From: Marinobacter algicola DG893
GTDB lineage: Bacteria > Pseudomonadota > Gammaproteobacteria > Pseudomonadales > Oleiphilaceae
Direction: 5' to 3'
Assembly: GCF_000170835.1 (NCBI RefSeq)
Contig: NZ_ABCP01000006.1
Location: 1-64,000 of the forward strand
DNA: 64,000 nucleotides
This document shows, in pieces, positions 16,688 to 25,623 of the stretch (within the stretch, counting starts at the first letter, position 1; every line of letters starts with the position of its first letter). The translations under genes were made by a program, and so were the position numbers. The notes beneath the pieces are model-generated. The model searched no databases and was not told the origin of the DNA. It was given only the letters and a program-made list of their open reading frames with translations.

Positions 16688-18487
16688 CTATGAACTGGCG
16701 ATGACCTGGGCGCCGGATTCCCGGAATACCATCACCTGGTTACGTCCGGCGCCCTTAGCGGCGTACAGTGCCTCATCGGCCCTGCTGATGAGTTCTGAGG
16801 GCCGGCTACCCGCTTCCGGCAAGATGGTAGCCACCCCCGCACTCACCGACAGATTCAGCGGGCTGACGTGGTCACCAACATAAACCGATGTACCCGCCAC
16901 CGCCACTCGCAGACGTTCGGCAACGCTGGCGGCCCCGGCTTCCGGTGTCGCTGGCAGTAGCACACTGAATTCCTCACCTCCGTATCGCGCCAGTAAATCT
17001 CCTGAACGCTGGATTTCGGAGGCACAGACCCACGCAACACTGACCAGGCAATCATCTCCAGCCAGATGGCCGAAGTTGTCGTTCACCCGTTTGAAGTAAT
17101 CAATATCCAACAAGACCAGGCTCAGGGGATGTCCATGGCGCAGGGCACGTTGCCATTCTGCCGCCAGTTTTTCGTCAAACTGGCGGCGATTGGCAACCCC
17201 GGTCAGTCCATCGGTAATGGATACAGCCTTGAGTTGTTCATTGGCTTGCTCCAGCTCTTCCGTGCGTGCCTGGACACGGGCTTCCAACGTCTGGTTGGCC
17301 TGCCGTTGGATATCCAGAGCATGGTCCTGGGCCTCAATCCTGAGTTGGCGTTCAAGGTTAATCCTATATGCCAGGGCAAACGACATCAGAATGACCTCCA
17401 ACGCCACGCCGGTCTGGGGCGCAAGCTCTGTTGCAGCGCTGGTGGGAATAAGGCCGATCTTGCTGATCGACATTACCAGATGCCCGAGCAGCAATGGGGT
17501 CCATGCCACCACGTAGAACCCCGCCAATACCTGGCCCTTGCGCCAGATGATCAGTCCAAGAATCCAGGTCAGGGGCGTGATCACCGCCGCGAATACGCTG
17601 ACGATGGCCGTCGAACTCTGGTACGACCCGAAAAGACCATAGATAAAACTACACCCACTGATCAGCGCAACCAGTTGCAACAAGCGGTAGGACGCCCGGC
17701 TGTATTTCCTGACAGCCAGAAAGTTTAGCGCAAACATGACCGCAAACAGGATATTGGCCGATATGGCCGGTGCCGTGAAGTAACGGTTCAGAATCGGAAA
17801 ATCCGGCCAGAGCCACTGGAACACCAGGCCGTTGAAATTCAACAACACCAGTGCGGAAGCAACCACGGTCAACACGTACCACAGATAAGCCTGCTGACGG
17901 ACGATAACGAACACGAACAGGTTATACAGGGCCATGGCGATCATGATGCCCAGGAAAACCGCCTGCCAGCCGTAGTCCAACTGCTCACGCGCCAGAAAAT
18001 TCGCCGACTCGATCACCCGGGCGGGAATCTGTACCGCGCCCTCGCTCCGGACACGGACATACGCCGTGGCAGGCTCGCTGTTTGAGGGCACGGGAAAAAC
18101 GAAATTACGATGCTGGATCGGGCGGGAGCCGAACTCACGACTGTCCCCGGTAGTGTGGCTTTCCACCTGCTCACCCCCGACGAACCAGTAGACCCGCACA
18201 TCGTCCAACAGGGGATAGCCAATTTCCAGCACCCGGTTAACCGGCTCTGCAGGCACCTCTACCCGCAGCCAGTAGGTGCTTTTGCTGAAACCAAAATTCA
18301 GGGTTTGGTTAAGGGCGGCCGGCTGCCATTGCGCTTCCGCCAGACCACGGATATCCTCCACATCAGTATCCGGGCCTGACGTTTCAAACCAGGCAAACGA
18401 CGCGTTTTCACCATAGGCCGGGCCAGCCGCCATGGTCAGCGCCAGCAACAGCACCCACACCAGCCGGCAAGCAGAAAGAACTCTCAT
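16688..18487 (-). CDS. 7TMR-DISM diguanylate cyclase
   Basis: A 599-residue protein: signal peptide ~1-26, periplasmic 7TMR-DISM extracellular domain ~27-165, seven membrane helices ~170-385, a coiled coil (~390-430) and a C-terminal GGDEF domain. The active site is GGEEF (about 503-507) and is preceded five residues earlier by RSGD, the inhibitory RxxD site, so it should make c-di-GMP with product feedback. A TTG at 18520 would extend it by 11 residues, but ATG 18487 starts a normal signal peptide (MRVLSACRLVWVLLLAL). It faces the EAL operon tail-to-tail, placing opposing c-di-GMP enzymes side by side. Confidence 0.88.
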   Translation of the reverse strand: MRVLSACRLVWVLLLALTMAAGPAYGENASFAWFETSGPDTDVEDIRGLAEAQWQPAALNQTLNFGFSKSTYWLRVEVPAEPVNRVLEIGYPLLDDVRVYWFVGGEQVESHTTGDSREFGSRPIQHRNFVFPVPSNSEPATAYVRVRSEGAVQIPARVIESANFLAREQLDYGWQAVFLGIMIAMALYNLFVFVIVRQQAYLWYVLTVVASALVLLNFNGLVFQWLWPDFPILNRYFTAPAISANILFAVMFALNFLAVRKYSRASYRLLQLVALISGCSFIYGLFGSYQSSTAIVSVFAAVITPLTWILGLIIWRKGQVLAGFYVVAWTPLLLGHLVMSISKIGLIPTSAATELAPQTGVALEVILMSFALAYRINLERQLRIEAQDHALDIQRQANQTLEARVQARTEELEQANEQLKAVSITDGLTGVANRRQFDEKLAAEWQRALRHGHPLSLVLLDIDYFKRVNDNFGHLAGDDCLVSVAWVCASEIQRSGDLLARYGGEEFSVLLPATPEAGAASVAERLRVAVAGTSVYVGDHVSPLNLSVSAGVATILPEAGSRPSELISRADEALYAAKGAGRNQVMVFRESGAQVIASS

Positions 18488-18649
18488 AGTGGCCGTGTTA
18501 CCCGGAACAAGAAAACTCAACTAAACTGTCGATTCCAACAGTCAGTCCCAATGCCTCCCTGCACTTACTTCCTGACAGTCTAGACCTTTATAGGGAGTAA
18601 GTCCGCCCCAAAAAATGCGTAGCAATCAAATACGTATGGAGAGAACACG

Positions 18650-18886
18650 ATGACCGATAAAAAACCAGAACTACGCCCCGGCCGTTACCGCCACTACAAA
18701 GGCAGGGATTATGACGTCATCGGTGTGGCCCATCATAGCGAAACCGAGGAACCGATGGTCGTTTACCGCTGCCTGTACGGTGACTACAGCCTATGGGTAC
18801 GACCATTGGCGATGTTCCAGGAAACGGTGGAAGTTGCTGGCGAGGATGTTCCCCGGTTTACCTACGTGGCGGACGATCACCGGTAA
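18650..18886 (+). CDS. DUF1653 domain protein
   Basis: A 78-residue protein made of one small beta-rich domain: PGRYRHYKGRDYDVIGVAHHSETEEPMVVYR and RPLAMFQETVEV in order are the DUF1653 signature (shown here in two parts of a longer run). It is cytoplasmic with no signal. The function of the family is unknown. AGAGA sits before the ATG. It stands alone between the cyclase gene (divergent) and the antiporter gene. Confidence 0.85.
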   Translation: MTDKKPELRPGRYRHYKGRDYDVIGVAHHSETEEPMVVYRCLYGDYSLWVRPLAMFQETVEVAGEDVPRFTYVADDHR

Positions 18887-18992
18887 GCACGATTTTTGAC
18901 TGCAGCACGCGTTTCCGGCACATTAGCGCGCTTTCCTGAACCGCCCCACCTCAGGGGCGCTGAAAGCCATCCCCGACATCCCGGAGTTTGCC

Positions 18993-20315
18993 ATGAATGC
19001 CGTTGTTGCTGCGGTAGTAATCATGCTCGTGCTGAGCTTGTGCCGCATCCACGTTGTTGTTGCCCTGATCATCGGTGCCGTCGCCGGCGGACTGATCAGC
19101 GGCCTGTCGCTGGACGCCACCATTGCCGCGTTTAACGAGGGCCTGGGGGGCGGCGCCACCGTCGCCCTGTCCTACGCCACCCTCGGTGCCTTCGCCGTTG
19201 CCATCGGCAAATCCGGCCTTGCCCATGCCCTGGCCGACAAAGCCCTGAACCTGGTGGGCCGGCAGGATGACGGCAAGGCCGCTGGCGGAATCCGCCTGCT
19301 GATCGTTGGCCTGCTGCTGGCCATCGCCATGTCGTCCCAGAATATCCTGCCGATTCACATCGCTTTCATCCCATTGGTGGTGCCCCCGCTGCTGTATGTG
19401 ATGGCCAAACTGAACATGGACCGACGTCTGGTGGCCTGCGTGCTGACGTTCGGCCTGATCACACCCTACATGTTCCTCCCTGTAGGCTTTGGCGGTATCT
19501 ACCTGAATGAAATCCTGCTGGCGAATGTCGGTGAGAACGGCATCGACGCCACGGATCTCAATGTCATGTCCGCCATGGCCCTGCCCGCACTTGGCATGCT
19601 CTGTGGTCTTCTCGTTGCCGTCTTTTTCAGCTACCGCGGCGAGCGTCACTACAACCTGGACGCCATTGCCCGCACCGAGCGGGTGGATGTGACCTACAAC
19701 GGCGGCACGCTGCTCATGGCCCTGGTCGCCATCGTGGCGGCGTTCGTGGTTCAACTGTGGTTGGGTTCGATGATCCTCGGGGCGCTGGCTGGCTTTGTAC
19801 TGTTCAACCTGTCCGGGGTGGTGAAATGGAAGGAAGCCGACGACCTGTTCACCGAAGGCATGAAGATGCTGGCAATGATCGGCTTCATCATGATCGCCGC
19901 TTCGGGCTTTGCGGAAGTCATGCGTGAAACCGGCGACATCGCCACCCTGGTGGAAGGCTCCGTGTCCGCCATCGGCGACAACAAGGCCCTCGCCGCGCTG
20001 CTGATGCTGGTGGTGGGCCTGCTGATCACCATGGGCATTGGCTCGTCGTTCTCCACCATTCCCATCATCGCCGCCCTGTATGTGCCGCTGGCCCTGGAAC
20101 TGGGCTTCAGCCCCCTGGCCATCGTGGCCCTGGTGGGCACTGCCGGTGCCCTGGGCGATGCCGGCTCCCCGGCATCGGACTCCACCCTCGGCCCCACCGC
20201 CGGCCTGAATGTCGACGGCCAGCACAACCACATCTGGGATACGGTGGTGCCGACGTTCCTGCACTACAACCTGCCGTTGTTGGGCTTTGGGTGGTTGGCG
20301 GCTATGGTTCTTTAG
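18993..20315 (+). CDS. Na+/H+ antiporter family protein
   Basis: A 440-residue inner-membrane protein with about eleven helices. It resembles the YuiF-like branch of putative Na+/H+ antiporters: repeated glycine-rich segments such as [21 protein letters not shown] in the first half and [20 protein letters not shown] near the end, with the polar loop [20 protein letters not shown]. Ion specificity is not shown. A monocistronic unit is likely: 106 bases upstream to DUF1653 and a non-coding, palindrome-rich gap downstream. Confidence 0.82.
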   Translation: MNAVVAAVVIMLVLSLCRIHVVVALIIGAVAGGLISGLSLDATIAAFNEGLGGGATVALSYATLGAFAVAIGKSGLAHALADKALNLVGRQDDGKAAGGIRLLIVGLLLAIAMSSQNILPIHIAFIPLVVPPLLYVMAKLNMDRRLVACVLTFGLITPYMFLPVGFGGIYLNEILLANVGENGIDATDLNVMSAMALPALGMLCGLLVAVFFSYRGERHYNLDAIARTERVDVTYNGGTLLMALVAIVAAFVVQLWLGSMILGALAGFVLFNLSGVVKWKEADDLFTEGMKMLAMIGFIMIAASGFAEVMRETGDIATLVEGSVSAIGDNKALAALLMLVVGLLITMGIGSSFSTIPIIAALYVPLALELGFSPLAIVALVGTAGALGDAGSPASDSTLGPTAGLNVDGQHNHIWDTVVPTFLHYNLPLLGFGWLAAMVL

Positions 20316-20320
20316 GATTT

Positions 20321-20450
20321 GGAGTTATCTGCTTTTTGTAGCCTGCTTGGATTGGGGCTGCGAGGGGGCAGGGGGAGTTTTCACTCTTGAAATGGAACTC
20401 GCTTCGCTCAGACACCCATTTCTGGCGAGTAAAAATCCCCCTACCCCCTC
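20321..20450 (+). repeat. Palindromic element family A, copy 1
   Basis: Directly after the antiporter gene. The element has a head containing CTTTTTGTAGCCTGCT (20332-20347), then an imperfect stem (20362-20395 against 20415-20450) whose outer arms are G-run/C-run rich, around the core GAACTCGCTTCGCTCAGACA near the loop. The inner stem is GAAATGG against CCATTTC. A second copy lies 84 bases away in inverted orientation. Short open frames crossing this stretch in several phases have no protein-like character. Confidence 0.75.
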
Positions 20451-20533
20451 ACGAAGGAACCACCAGAGTATCGCCGAGTACACACAACACTTGATTGTTT
20501 TTCCATGCGATACCTCTGTGGTTTAAACCGGAG

Positions 20534-20660
20534 GGTGTTGGGGTGCTTTCTGCCGGGAAAAAGGTGTCTGAGCGCAGCGAGTTCTTTTTCCCAGAAGAAA
20601 GCACCACGACGCCGTCCAGGCCCCCACAAACCAGCAGGCTACAAAAAGAGGGCAAACTCC
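20534..20660 (-). repeat. Palindromic element family A, copy 2 (inverted)
   Basis: Read on the minus strand this has the same parts as copy 1: a head ending in CTTTTTGTAGCCTGCT (20633-20648), a left arm (20585-20613), the core GAACTCGCTGCGCTCAGACA (within 20563-20584) and a right arm (20534-20562). The two 29-base arms pair with each other (GGTGCTTTCT and GGGAAAAA blocks are exact) but are unrelated to the arms of copy 1. The core differs from copy 1 by one base. Several arm mismatches would be G-U pairs in an RNA copied from the plus strand. Confidence 0.75.
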
Positions 20661-20666
20661 CGTCCG

Positions 20667-20915
20667 TCAGTCGTCCTTGGAAGAAAAGAACACCACCTGC
20701 TTAACGGTATGATCGTCTTCGTTGCCGAGCTTGTTCACCCGGGTTTCCAGTTCGGGATTAGTCGGCTCCGGGGTATCTGACACCGCATCCGTGAAACCGC
20801 AGGCCACGCACTCGCGAACCTGATCATCGTCGTCGGTGGTAAACATCATGATTTTGTCCATCTCCGCACAGCGGGGACAGACAGCGCCGGCGATAAAACG
20901 TTTGGGGGTCGCCAT
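20667..20915 (-). CDS. YheV-like putative zinc ribbon protein
   Basis: An 82-residue protein with two CxxC knuckles, CPRC (~13-16) and CVAC (~36-39), followed by GFTDA, matching the YheV (DUF2387) family of small putative zinc ribbons. The C-terminal end, KQVVFFSSKDD, is also family-like. The cellular role is unknown. It is transcribed in the same direction as prlC, 61 bases downstream of it, an arrangement also found in Pseudomonas. Confidence 0.85.
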   Translation of the reverse strand: MATPKRFIAGAVCPRCAEMDKIMMFTTDDDDQVRECVACGFTDAVSDTPEPTNPELETRVNKLGNEDDHTVKQVVFFSSKDD

Positions 20916-20976
20916 GGTTGAAACTCCAACAATTCCAGAACCCGGCCAGCCACAACACTGACCGGGTGATATCGGC

Positions 20977-23022
20977 TTAAGCCGCGTCTTCGGTGATACC
21001 CGTCTGTTTCAGCAGGGCACCCACCTCCGGTTCACGACCACGGAACGCCTTGAACAGTTCCATCGGCTCCTGGGAGCCGCCCTTTTCAAGGATGTTCTGC
21101 AGGAACGCCTTGCCGGTTTGCGGATCGAAGATACCCTTCTCCTCGAACAGCGAAAACGCGTCCGCTGCCAGCACCTCGGCCCATTTGTAGCTGTAATAGC
21201 CCGCGGCGTAACCGCCAGCGAAGATATGGGAGAAGCTGTTGGGGAAACGGTTGAATGACGGTGCTTCCACCACAGCGATTTCGCTCCGTACCGTACGATG
21301 CATGTCCAGCGGGTTGGTGGGGGCGTCCGGGGTGAATTCCGCGTGCAGGCGGAAGTCGAACAACGAGAACTCCAGCTGTCGCACCATCGCCATGCCGGAC
21401 TGGAAGTTCTTGGCGGCCAGAAGTTTTTGCAGCAGGTCGTCTGGCAGCGGTTCACCGGTTTCATGGTGCGAGGCGATCAGGGCCAGGGACTCTGGATTCC
21501 AGCACCAGTTTTCCAGAAACTGGCTGGGCAGCTCAACGGCGTCCCAGGCAACGCCATTAATGCCGGAAACGTCCAGCACATCCACCTGAGTGAGCATGTG
21601 GTGCAGGCCGTGGCCGAACTCGTGGAACAGCGTGGTGACCTCGTCGTGGGTCAGCAGCGACGGCTTGCCGTTCACCGGCGGCGTGAAGTTACAGGTCAGG
21701 AAGGCCACTGGCAGTTGCAGCTGGCCACGCAGGTTGCGCCAACGCATCCGGCAGTCCGCCATCCAGGCGCCGCCACGCTTGCCCTGGCGAGCGTACAGGT
21801 CCAGGTAGAACCAGGCCAGGGGCTCGCCATTGCGGCTGATGCAATAGGCCGTGGCATCCGGATGCCAGGTTTCCACGTCCGGTTTGGCTTCAATCTGAAC
21901 GTCAAACAGTTTCTCGGCCACGGCGAACAAGCCGGGCACCACTTTGTTCACCGGGAACCAGGGACGCAAGGTTTCCGGTGAGATGTCATACCTTTCCTGG
22001 CGCAGTTTTTCGCTGTAGTAGCCGATGTCCCAGGCCTGCAGGTCGTCAACACCGTGGGTGTCTTTGGCGAACGCCTTCAACTCGGCAAATTCCCGCTCGG
22101 CAATGGGTTTGGACTTGGCTGCCAGCTGGTTCAGGAAGTCCAGCACTTCGTCGACATTGCGGGCCATCTTGGTGGCCAGAGAACGCTCGGCGTAGTTGTC
22201 GAATCCGAGCAACTGAGCCATGGCGTGACGACGCTTGAGGATCTCCGCCATCACTGGCGTGTTGTCCCAGGTGCCGGCGTCCGGGCCCATGTCGGACGCA
22301 CGGGTCACAAAGGCTTCGTAGACCTCACGACGCAGGTCGCGGTTGTTACCGTAGGTCATCACCGGGTAAAAACTGGGAAAATCCAGGGTGATCACATAGC
22401 CGTCCAGATCCCTCTGTTGCGCTGCCTGCTTGGCGCCATCGAGCGCGGTCTCAGGAACGCCCGCCAGCTCATCCACATCGGTGATGTGTTTGTACCAGTG
22501 TTGGGTGGCATCCAGAACGTTATCGCTGAAGCGGTTGGACAGTTCTGACAGCTCCATCGACAAGTTGGCGTACTGCTCCTTCTTTTCCTGGGGCAGATCG
22601 ACACCACCGAGGTGGAAGTCCCGCAGGGTGTTGTCCACGGATTTACGCTGGGCTTCGCTGAGTTCGTTGAACTGGTCACTTGCTGCCAGCTTCTTGTAAG
22701 CCTCGCAGAGTTCAGCGTTCTGGCTCAGCTCGGTACTGTACTCGGTGAGCTTTTCCAGGCAGTTCTTGTACACCTTGCGCAGGTCGTCACTGTTCATCAC
22801 GCCGTTCAGGTGGGAAATCACGGACCAGGCTCTTTCCAGCCGGTCTTCGGTTGCCTGCATCGGTTGCGCCAGGGTTTCCCACGAAGGTTCGTCCTGTTGC
22901 GCCAGCTGTGAGATTTTCACGCGGTTCTCGCTGAGAATCTGGTCGATTGCCGGTTCCATGTGCTCGGTGCGAACATGGTCAAACTTGGGCAACAGGTCGT
23001 CGGTCAATAACGGGTTATTCAT
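20977..23022 (-). CDS. prlC: Oligopeptidase A (M3 family zinc metallopeptidase)
   Basis: A 681-residue cytoplasmic enzyme that degrades oligopeptides, including signal peptide fragments in E. coli. The zinc site is complete: HEFGH at 467-471 and the third ligand Glu at ~497 in DAVELPSQ. Family landmarks such as GGAWMADCR and FAGGYAAGYYSYKWAEVLAADAF (given here as parts) are present. Length is normal. AAGGGGA lies a few bases before the ATG. Divergent from the carbonic anhydrase gene across a 208-base gap that carries a large palindrome. Confidence 0.96.
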   Translation of the reverse strand: MNNPLLTDDLLPKFDHVRTEHMEPAIDQILSENRVKISQLAQQDEPSWETLAQPMQATEDRLERAWSVISHLNGVMNSDDLRKVYKNCLEKLTEYSTELSQNAELCEAYKKLAASDQFNELSEAQRKSVDNTLRDFHLGGVDLPQEKKEQYANLSMELSELSNRFSDNVLDATQHWYKHITDVDELAGVPETALDGAKQAAQQRDLDGYVITLDFPSFYPVMTYGNNRDLRREVYEAFVTRASDMGPDAGTWDNTPVMAEILKRRHAMAQLLGFDNYAERSLATKMARNVDEVLDFLNQLAAKSKPIAEREFAELKAFAKDTHGVDDLQAWDIGYYSEKLRQERYDISPETLRPWFPVNKVVPGLFAVAEKLFDVQIEAKPDVETWHPDATAYCISRNGEPLAWFYLDLYARQGKRGGAWMADCRMRWRNLRGQLQLPVAFLTCNFTPPVNGKPSLLTHDEVTTLFHEFGHGLHHMLTQVDVLDVSGINGVAWDAVELPSQFLENWCWNPESLALIASHHETGEPLPDDLLQKLLAAKNFQSGMAMVRQLEFSLFDFRLHAEFTPDAPTNPLDMHRTVRSEIAVVEAPSFNRFPNSFSHIFAGGYAAGYYSYKWAEVLAADAFSLFEEKGIFDPQTGKAFLQNILEKGGSQEPMELFKAFRGREPEVGALLKQTGITEDAA

Positions 23023-23081
23023 AAGTCCCCTTCTCAGCCTTTAATTTGTCAGGTAGCTTCGAGTATTCAACATCGGGATAA

Positions 23082-23194
23082 GGCACCTGTGGGGAGGCCT
23101 TTCCAAAACACGCTCCTTCGGCACATCCATGTGACGTTTGGACTCCGCCATCCATGGGTCCGTACAGTTTTGGAAAGGCCTCCCCACAGGTGCC
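23082..23194 (-). repeat. Palindromic element family B, copy 1
   Basis: Two perfectly complementary 28-base arms, 23082-23109 and 23167-23194, enclose a 57-base core. The core, read on the minus strand, contains CCATGGATGGC, CGTCACATGGATGT and AGCGT in that order. A second copy with a similar core but unrelated arms lies at 46109-46226. Both copies sit between divergent genes. A separate small hairpin (CCCGA/TCGGG) starts at 23193. Confidence 0.85.
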
Positions 23195-23230
23195 CCGAGC
23201 CTTCGGGTAAACGCTATATAGGTATATGTA

Positions 23231-23767
23231 ATGTCGAATGTACGAACACACAAGGGTAACACGCCACAATTTGGAGAACGCGCCTGGATTGATCCCAGTG
23301 CGGTGGTCATCGGGGATGTCCAGACCGGAGACGATGTTTCCATCTGGCCAATGACAGTCGTGCGCGGTGACATGCACAAAATCCGCATCGGCAACCGCTG
23401 CAGCATCCAGGATGGGTCGGTGCTGCATATCACTCATGCCAGTGACTATAACCCCGGTGGCTATCCACTTCTGATCGGGGATGACGTAACCGTTGGCCAC
23501 AAGGCGCTGCTGCATGGCTGTACGATTGGCAACCGGGTGCTGGTGGGCATGGGCTGCATCATCATGGATGGCGCCGTGGTGGAGGACGAGGTGATTGTCG
23601 CCGCTGGCTGCCTGGTGCCGCCAGGCAAGACGCTGGAGTCCGGTTACCTGTATGTAGGCTCACCCTGCAAACAGGCCCGGGCGTTGTCGGATCAGGAAAA
23701 GACCTTCTTCAAGTACACCGCGGCCAATTACGTCAAACTCAAGGACGACTACCTGTATGAGGTTTAA
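23231..23767 (+). CDS. Gamma carbonic anhydrase family protein
   Basis: A 178-residue left-handed beta-helix protein (hexapeptide repeats from ~25 to 150) of the YrdA/gamma carbonic anhydrase type. The metal-binding histidines are recognisable: H66 in SVLHITH, H90 in TVGHKALLHG and H95. RGDMHKIRIG near residue 45-54 is also characteristic. It likely binds zinc; whether it is an active carbonic anhydrase is not clear for this branch. It is divergent from prlC, a pairing known from Pseudomonas. Upstream sequence is the family B palindrome. Confidence 0.9.
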   Translation: MSNVRTHKGNTPQFGERAWIDPSAVVIGDVQTGDDVSIWPMTVVRGDMHKIRIGNRCSIQDGSVLHITHASDYNPGGYPLLIGDDVTVGHKALLHGCTIGNRVLVGMGCIIMDGAVVEDEVIVAAGCLVPPGKTLESGYLYVGSPCKQARALSDQEKTFFKYTAANYVKLKDDYLYEV

Positions 23768-23872
23768 TCCGGTGCTCCGATCCGAAGCCGCCAGCGCCGA
23801 CGTATCTAACAGTGACGACGCCATGTCCTGAAGAGTGGCGGCTATTGGTCACCCCTTAGAAGGGATCTGTGC

Positions 23873-25492
23873 TTGACGCGACTCCTGTTCACGACGGTTC
23901 TGCTTAACGCCCTGTTTCTGGCGTTACTGATGCCTTATTACCCATGGATCCCGTGGATTGCGGCTGAGGCTGTTTTGTTGTGCGGGCTATTCGCAATACT
24001 GCCAGATGGCACCGGAAAGCGTCTCTGTGCGGCAGTTGTCGGTGGGCTTTACGGCATGCTGGCATTCTTTGCGCTGAGCGACCTTGTGGTCCGTGAAAGC
24101 CTTGGACGGCCTTTCAACCTCTATCTCGAACTCGGCGTGGCGGGCCCGGTTTTCGACCAGATGCACGGCAACTTGGGGATCCCACTGTCGTTGACGCTCG
24201 TCGCTCTGCTCCTGGCGACGTTTTTGGGACTGGCAATCTGTGTCAGCCGATTGTTGCTCCGTACAGGGTCCGGCGTCCCACGCGGCGCGGCAATGACACT
24301 TACCGCCCTGGGTGTCGTCACATTGGGTATCTCTCTCATCTCGCAGCCGTTCGCGGGCCTGAGTGCCGCCCGCACCGCAGCTCACCAGGTCAGGCTGGCC
24401 ATTGACACCCACCAGTCGACAGCATCGTTCCGCCAACATCTGGAGGACAATTCGGCCGCTGTCCAGTCCACACCGCTGGCAGGGTTGGGGGAAACCGACG
24501 TCATACTGGGTTTCATTGAATCCTATGGCATTTCCGCGGTTGCTGACACTCGTTACGGTCCGTTGATCCGACCTCGTCTGACGCAAATGGAACAGACACT
24601 GGCTGACGCCGGTCTTCACATCGTCACGGGCCGCTTGCGCTCCCCGGTACAGGGTGGCCAATCCTGGCTGGCTCACACCACGTTGCTCAGCGGGCAATGG
24701 ATCGATACCCAACTTGACTACGACATCTTTCTCGCCAGTGATTACCCCACGCTGATTGATGACCTGGGCGCTACCGGGCACGATACCGTCGCGGTTATGC
24801 CCGCTATCACCAGCGATTGGCCAGAAGGCCGTGCCTTTGGCTACAACCGAATATACCACTCCACCACCATGGACTACCGCGGGCCAGCTCTGAACTGGGT
24901 CACCATGCCGGACCAGTACACCTGGTCATGGTTCCAGCGCCAGATTCGGGAGCGCGCCGATCACACCCCGGTGTTCGCTGAAGTGGCCCTGATCAGCAGC
25001 CACGCGCCATGGGTCCCGATACTCCCGGTTCTGGACGATTGGGACAGCATTGGTGACGGAGAAACCTTTAACCGCTGGAAAGGTGCCGGCGAAGCACCCG
25101 CCAGCCTGTGGCGGGACCCCGAGCGCGTGCGCGATCACTATGCCCGCTCGCTGGACTATGCGCTGAACGTGGCCACTGAATACGCCAAACGCCATGTGGA
25201 TAACAAAACCCTGCTGGTGCTGACAGGCGACCATCAGGCGGCCCCTTTGATCACCGGCGACGACGCCAGCCGCGACGTCATTGTTCATGTGATCAGCGCC
25301 GACCCCACAATGCTGGCGCCGTTTGTTGGCGGCGGTGATCAGGAAGGCCTACGCGGATTCCGTTGGGGCGCGCACCCTCACTCGGATCAGCAGGGACCTT
25401 CAATGGCCAGCTTCAGACCCTTTCTTCATCAGGCCTACAGCCCGCCCCGCATCCCGGTAAAAATTTCTGCTTCAGACACTATTGAAAAATAA
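23873..25492 (+). CDS. Membrane protein with sulfatase/phosphatase-fold domain
   Basis: A 539-residue protein with about five membrane helices in the first ~170 residues and a periplasmic domain of the alkaline phosphatase/sulfatase superfamily. Visible motifs are VILGFIESYG, the likely nucleophile region GGQSWLAHTTLLSG and the metal-site segment LLVLTGDHQAAPLI. The layout recalls LTA synthase-like phosphotransferases, but the usual sulfatase Cys/Ser-x-Pro-x-Arg motif is not seen. The substrate is unknown. Start is TTG 23873 with AGAAGGGA upstream. It stands alone between the carbonic anhydrase and Hsp20 genes. Confidence 0.65.
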   Translation: MTRLLFTTVLLNALFLALLMPYYPWIPWIAAEAVLLCGLFAILPDGTGKRLCAAVVGGLYGMLAFFALSDLVVRESLGRPFNLYLELGVAGPVFDQMHGNLGIPLSLTLVALLLATFLGLAICVSRLLLRTGSGVPRGAAMTLTALGVVTLGISLISQPFAGLSAARTAAHQVRLAIDTHQSTASFRQHLEDNSAAVQSTPLAGLGETDVILGFIESYGISAVADTRYGPLIRPRLTQMEQTLADAGLHIVTGRLRSPVQGGQSWLAHTTLLSGQWIDTQLDYDIFLASDYPTLIDDLGATGHDTVAVMPAITSDWPEGRAFGYNRIYHSTTMDYRGPALNWVTMPDQYTWSWFQRQIRERADHTPVFAEVALISSHAPWVPILPVLDDWDSIGDGETFNRWKGAGEAPASLWRDPERVRDHYARSLDYALNVATEYAKRHVDNKTLLVLTGDHQAAPLITGDDASRDVIVHVISADPTMLAPFVGGGDQEGLRGFRWGAHPHSDQQGPSMASFRPFLHQAYSPPRIPVKISASDTIEK

Positions 25493-25510
25493 GCGATCGA
25501 TCCTACATTC
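25481..25510 (+). promoter_or_regulatory. Possible heat-shock (sigma-32) promoter for hsp20
   Basis: ATTGAAA (25481-25487), 15 bases, then CTACATTC (25503-25510) resembles the sigma-32 pattern CTTGAAA/CCCCATnT with several mismatches. It overlaps the end of the preceding gene. The long leader of about 110 bases would leave room for a thermosensor, which I could not establish. Confidence 0.3.
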
Positions 25511-25623
25511 GAAAATAGCAGAGGTTCACGGAAAACCATCCGGCTGGCGCCACCGGTATGGAGCTGTTCCGCGAGCGAAGCTGACATCAACGTGTGATTT
25601 CAGATTCGTAGGAGGGGTTTCAT

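Noticed and set aside
18951..20264. A 437-codon open frame antisense to the antiporter gene
   Set aside because: It mirrors the codon bias of the real gene; its translation is rich in His, Gln and Gly with no hydrophobic pattern or known motif.
20449..20780. Several 60-90 codon frames across the palindromic elements
   Set aside because: They occur in many phases on both strands, contain the palindrome sequence and have no good ribosome binding sites.
23193..23207. Small CCCGA/TCGGG hairpin as an independent regulatory site
   Set aside because: It is short, touches the end of the family B arm, and lacks any T-run or link to a start codon.
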